A DNA stretch of 64,000 bases. It comes from CBDCLY01 sp965218715 (GTDB lineage: Bacteria > Bacteroidota > Bacteroidia > Flavobacteriales_E > Vicingaceae). A program made the position numbers and the translations under genes. Under the pieces are notes generated by a model that was not told where the DNA came from, ran no database searches, and worked only from the letters and a program-made list of their open reading frames with translations. Shown piece after piece: positions 62,133 through 64,000 of this stretch (position 1 is the first letter of the stretch; each line of letters opens with the position of its first letter). Where the stretch lies: positions 1 through 64,000 of the forward strand of contig CBDCLY010000015.1 in the NCBI GenBank assembly GCA_965218715.1, read 5' to 3'.

Positions 62133-63547
62133 TGAAACCTCGATTACAAACATTTAAGTACATCTTATTTGATTTCCTTACTGCAGCAGTAGCTTGGGGA
62201 TTGTTTTATCGGTTTAGAAAGGTCTATTTAGAACCCAATAAGTTTGGATATGAGATTCCTGTAGAATACAATGAGAAATTTTGGCTGAGTTTAGTTATTA
62301 TCGCCAGCTCATGGGTAGTTCTTTATGCTGCTTCTGGTTTTTACAAATCAGTGTATCGTAAATCGAGGTTGAAAGAATTAGGTCAAACGATTACTGTTTC
62401 TCTACTGGGTTGCACACTCTTGTTTTTTGTTTTCATTTTAGATGATGAAATCAATACGTACAAAGATTATTACCTCTCCTATTTATACATCCTGTCTTTT
62501 CATTTCATTCTCACCTACTTTTTCCGGTTTATTTTAACCAGCAGAACGGTTTATCGCATACAGAATAGGGAAATAGGTTTCAATACCATTATTATAGGTT
62601 CTAGTCAGAAGGCCTTGGATTTATTCCACGATATGGAAAAGGAAAAGAAGTCTTATGGAAATAAATTCATCGGCTTTGTACGTGTAAACCGCAAGGAGAA
62701 ATACATGATAGAAGATCAACTTCCCTTTTTAGGAAAAGCCAAAGAATTGAAGGCCATCATTCAAAGAGAGCAAGTGGAAGAGGCCATCATTGCTATTGAA
62801 TCTTCTGAGCATGAAAGTTTAGAGAACATTATTTCTGAACTGGAAGGCCTGAATGTGCTAATTAAAGTGATTCCAGACATGTATGATTTGATGTCGGGAT
62901 CAGTAAGAATGACCTCCATATTTGGTGCACCATTAATTATTATTAATCGCGAGATCATGCCTGTTTGGCAGCAAACGATCAAACGAGTCATTGATATTCT
63001 TGCCGCCCTTTTTGCTTTAATTGTATTTAGTCCATTATACATTGTGGTGGCTTTGCTGGTAAAATTCACCTCCAATGGACCCATCATTTTTTCTCAGGAA
63101 CGAATTGGGATCCATGGAAAACCATTCATGATTCACAAGTATAGATCGATGTATACTGACGCTGAAAAAGCTGGCCCTGCTCTATCTTCTGAAAGAGACC
63201 CTAGAATTACCAATTTTGGTCGTTTCATGCGGAAAACAAGATTGGATGAAATCCCTCAATTTTACAATGTTTTAATCGGCGACATGTCATTGGTTGGCCC
63301 TAGACCTGAACGTCAGTTTTTCATCAATAAAATTGTTGAGAAAGCCTCTCACTACAATCACCTATTAAAAGTAAGACCAGGAATTACTTCATGGGGACAA
63401 GTAAAATACGGTTATGCAGAGAATGTTGATCAAATGGTTGAACGTTTAAAGTTTGACATCATTTACATTGAAAACATGTCCTTAATGGTAGATTTCAAGA
63501 TCTTGATTTATACCATCATGATCGTTTTAAAAGGTTCGGGTAAATAG
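62132..63547 (+). CDS. polyprenyl-phosphate sugar-1-phosphate transferase (WbaP/WcaJ-type)
   Basis: 471 residues. Five N-terminal membrane segments (YILFDFLTAAVAWGLFYRF to residue ~130) and a CoA-binding-like domain precede the catalytic C-terminal domain: ERIGIHGKPFMIHKYRSMYT near residue 325, RKTRLDEIPQFYNVLIGDMS and LVGPRPERQF, then KVRPGITSWGQVKYG. The enzyme transfers a sugar phosphate to undecaprenyl phosphate to start exopolysaccharide or O-antigen repeat assembly. No polymerase or flippase genes follow within the window. Confidence 0.93.
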   Translation: MKPRLQTFKYILFDFLTAAVAWGLFYRFRKVYLEPNKFGYEIPVEYNEKFWLSLVIIASSWVVLYAASGFYKSVYRKSRLKELGQTITVSLLGCTLLFFVFILDDEINTYKDYYLSYLYILSFHFILTYFFRFILTSRTVYRIQNREIGFNTIIIGSSQKALDLFHDMEKEKKSYGNKFIGFVRVNRKEKYMIEDQLPFLGKAKELKAIIQREQVEEAIIAIESSEHESLENIISELEGLNVLIKVIPDMYDLMSGSVRMTSIFGAPLIIINREIMPVWQQTIKRVIDILAALFALIVFSPLYIVVALLVKFTSNGPIIFSQERIGIHGKPFMIHKYRSMYTDAEKAGPALSSERDPRITNFGRFMRKTRLDEIPQFYNVLIGDMSLVGPRPERQFFINKIVEKASHYNHLLKVRPGITSWGQVKYGYAENVDQMVERLKFDIIYIENMSLMVDFKILIYTIMIVLKGSGK

Positions 63548-63570
63548 TTTTTTATTCCTCTGCCCTTTCC

Positions 63571-63578
63571 TATTTTTG
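63571..63578 (+). promoter_or_regulatory. -7 promoter box for the hydroxyacyl-CoA dehydrogenase gene
   Basis: TATTTTTG matches TAnnTTTG exactly, 17 bases before the ATG. No TTG is found at the expected -33 position. Confidence 0.4.
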
Positions 63579-63595
63579 ACAGTCAAATAAAGAAT

Positions 63596-64000
63596 ATGAA
63601 AAAAGTAGCAGTTATTGGTGCAGGTACCATGGGAAATGGGATAGCACACACCTTCGCACAATATGGATTTGAGGTTTCATTAATCGACATTTCTGCCCCT
63701 TCACTTGAAAAGGCGATGCAAACCATCGATAAGAATTTAAGCCGATTAGTGAGTAAAGAGAGAATCTCTGAAGCTGACAAAACAGCTACTTTAGATCGCT
63801 TGAACACTTTTACCGACATGAAATCTGGTCTTGCTGGAATTGATCTTGTGGTAGAAGCAGCTACAGAAAATATGGATCTGAAACTCTCTATTTTCAAACA
63901 AATGGATGAGATCTGTGAACCACATGTCATTCTAGCTTCCAATACTTCTTCCATTTCTATAACTAAGATTGCAGCAGTTACCAGTCGTCCTAGCCAAGTA
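63596..64000 (+). CDS. 3-hydroxybutyryl-CoA dehydrogenase, N-terminal part
   Basis: The first 135 codons of a gene cut by the right edge. The protein begins MKKVAVIGAGTMGNGIAHTF, the NAD-binding GxGxxG of 3-hydroxyacyl-CoA dehydrogenases, followed by the acidic end SLIDISAPSLEKAM, then LVVEAATENMDLKL and ILASNTSSISITKIA, which are the conserved blocks of this family. It reduces acetoacetyl-CoA or oxidises 3-hydroxybutyryl-CoA. A matching promoter box lies upstream, so it is not part of the polysaccharide operon. Confidence 0.92.
   Translation, partial: MKKVAVIGAGTMGNGIAHTFAQYGFEVSLIDISAPSLEKAMQTIDKNLSRLVSKERISEADKTATLDRLNTFTDMKSGLAGIDLVVEAATENMDLKLSIFKQMDEICEPHVILASNTSSISITKIAAVTSRPSQV

Overview
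The window reads as a chromosomal segment of a Bacteroidota bacterium, most like the Flavobacteriales/Cytophaga group. Evidence: C-terminal type IX secretion sorting domains on secreted proteins, a complete moxR-batABCDE aerotolerance-type operon, DUF5686, START-like and HYC_CC_PP proteins typical of this phylum, a TonB-dependent receptor with a carboxypeptidase-like N-terminal domain, AT-rich DNA, near absence of Shine-Dalgarno sites, and several TAnnTTTG promoter boxes. No phage, insertion sequence, integrase or CRISPR array was seen.

Layout. 1-12.5 kb: end of a DUF5686 outer-membrane protein, a CrtC/AttH-like lipoprotein, an ABC-F ATPase, a frameshifted glycerophosphodiesterase, a membrane methyltransferase, BipA/TypA, a frameshifted secreted hydrolase, a membrane glycosyltransferase, a YhdH-type oxidoreductase and a fasciclin gene with four frameshifts. 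12.6-16.5 kb: small membrane proteins, an esterase, an FAD oxidoreductase and a START-like protein. 16.5-20.9 kb: an overlapping envelope operon (LptF/G permease, GT4, DapD, GT9). 20.9-30.2 kb: two tandem alpha/beta hydrolases, a multicopper oxidase, an unknown cysteine-repeat secreted protein followed by a broken DUF5675 gene, DUF4287/DUF5655, a second GT4, a methyltransferase and a lipoprotein. 30.2-31.0 kb: a repeat-bearing gap and tRNA-Arg and tRNA-Asp, each with a terminator. 31.1-36.0 kb: DUF58, thioredoxin, DnaE. 36.2-43.9 kb: YdeI-like, SGNH hydrolase, a metal-linked set (HYC_CC_PP, HMA protein, TonB receptor), DUF1456, a Crp-type regulator, DinB, a frameshifted ferritin-like protein and an acetyltransferase. 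44.0-52.3 kb: the moxR-bat operon. 52.3-64 kb: MBL hydrolase, CsaA, DinB, a frameshifted Nramp relative, exonuclease, a T9SS-secreted choice-of-anchor B protein, an outer-membrane barrel, Pcm, and the start of an exopolysaccharide-type set (Gfo/Idh oxidoreductase, lipoprotein, priming sugar transferase) before a 3-hydroxyacyl-CoA dehydrogenase that runs off the end.

The most striking property is that six genes are broken by single-base indels (nine in all), most at A/T runs, while long essential genes (dnaE, bipA, the bat operon) are intact. They may be real decay, length-variable tracts, transcriptional slippage sites or sequencing errors; raw reads would decide. The best candidates for something undescribed are the secreted protein at 25.2 kb, built of repeated C-x-x-G...C units plus three 21-residue C-terminal repeats, coupled to a DUF5675-like gene; and the ABC-F ATPase, in which one of the two composite ATP sites looks degenerate on both sides.
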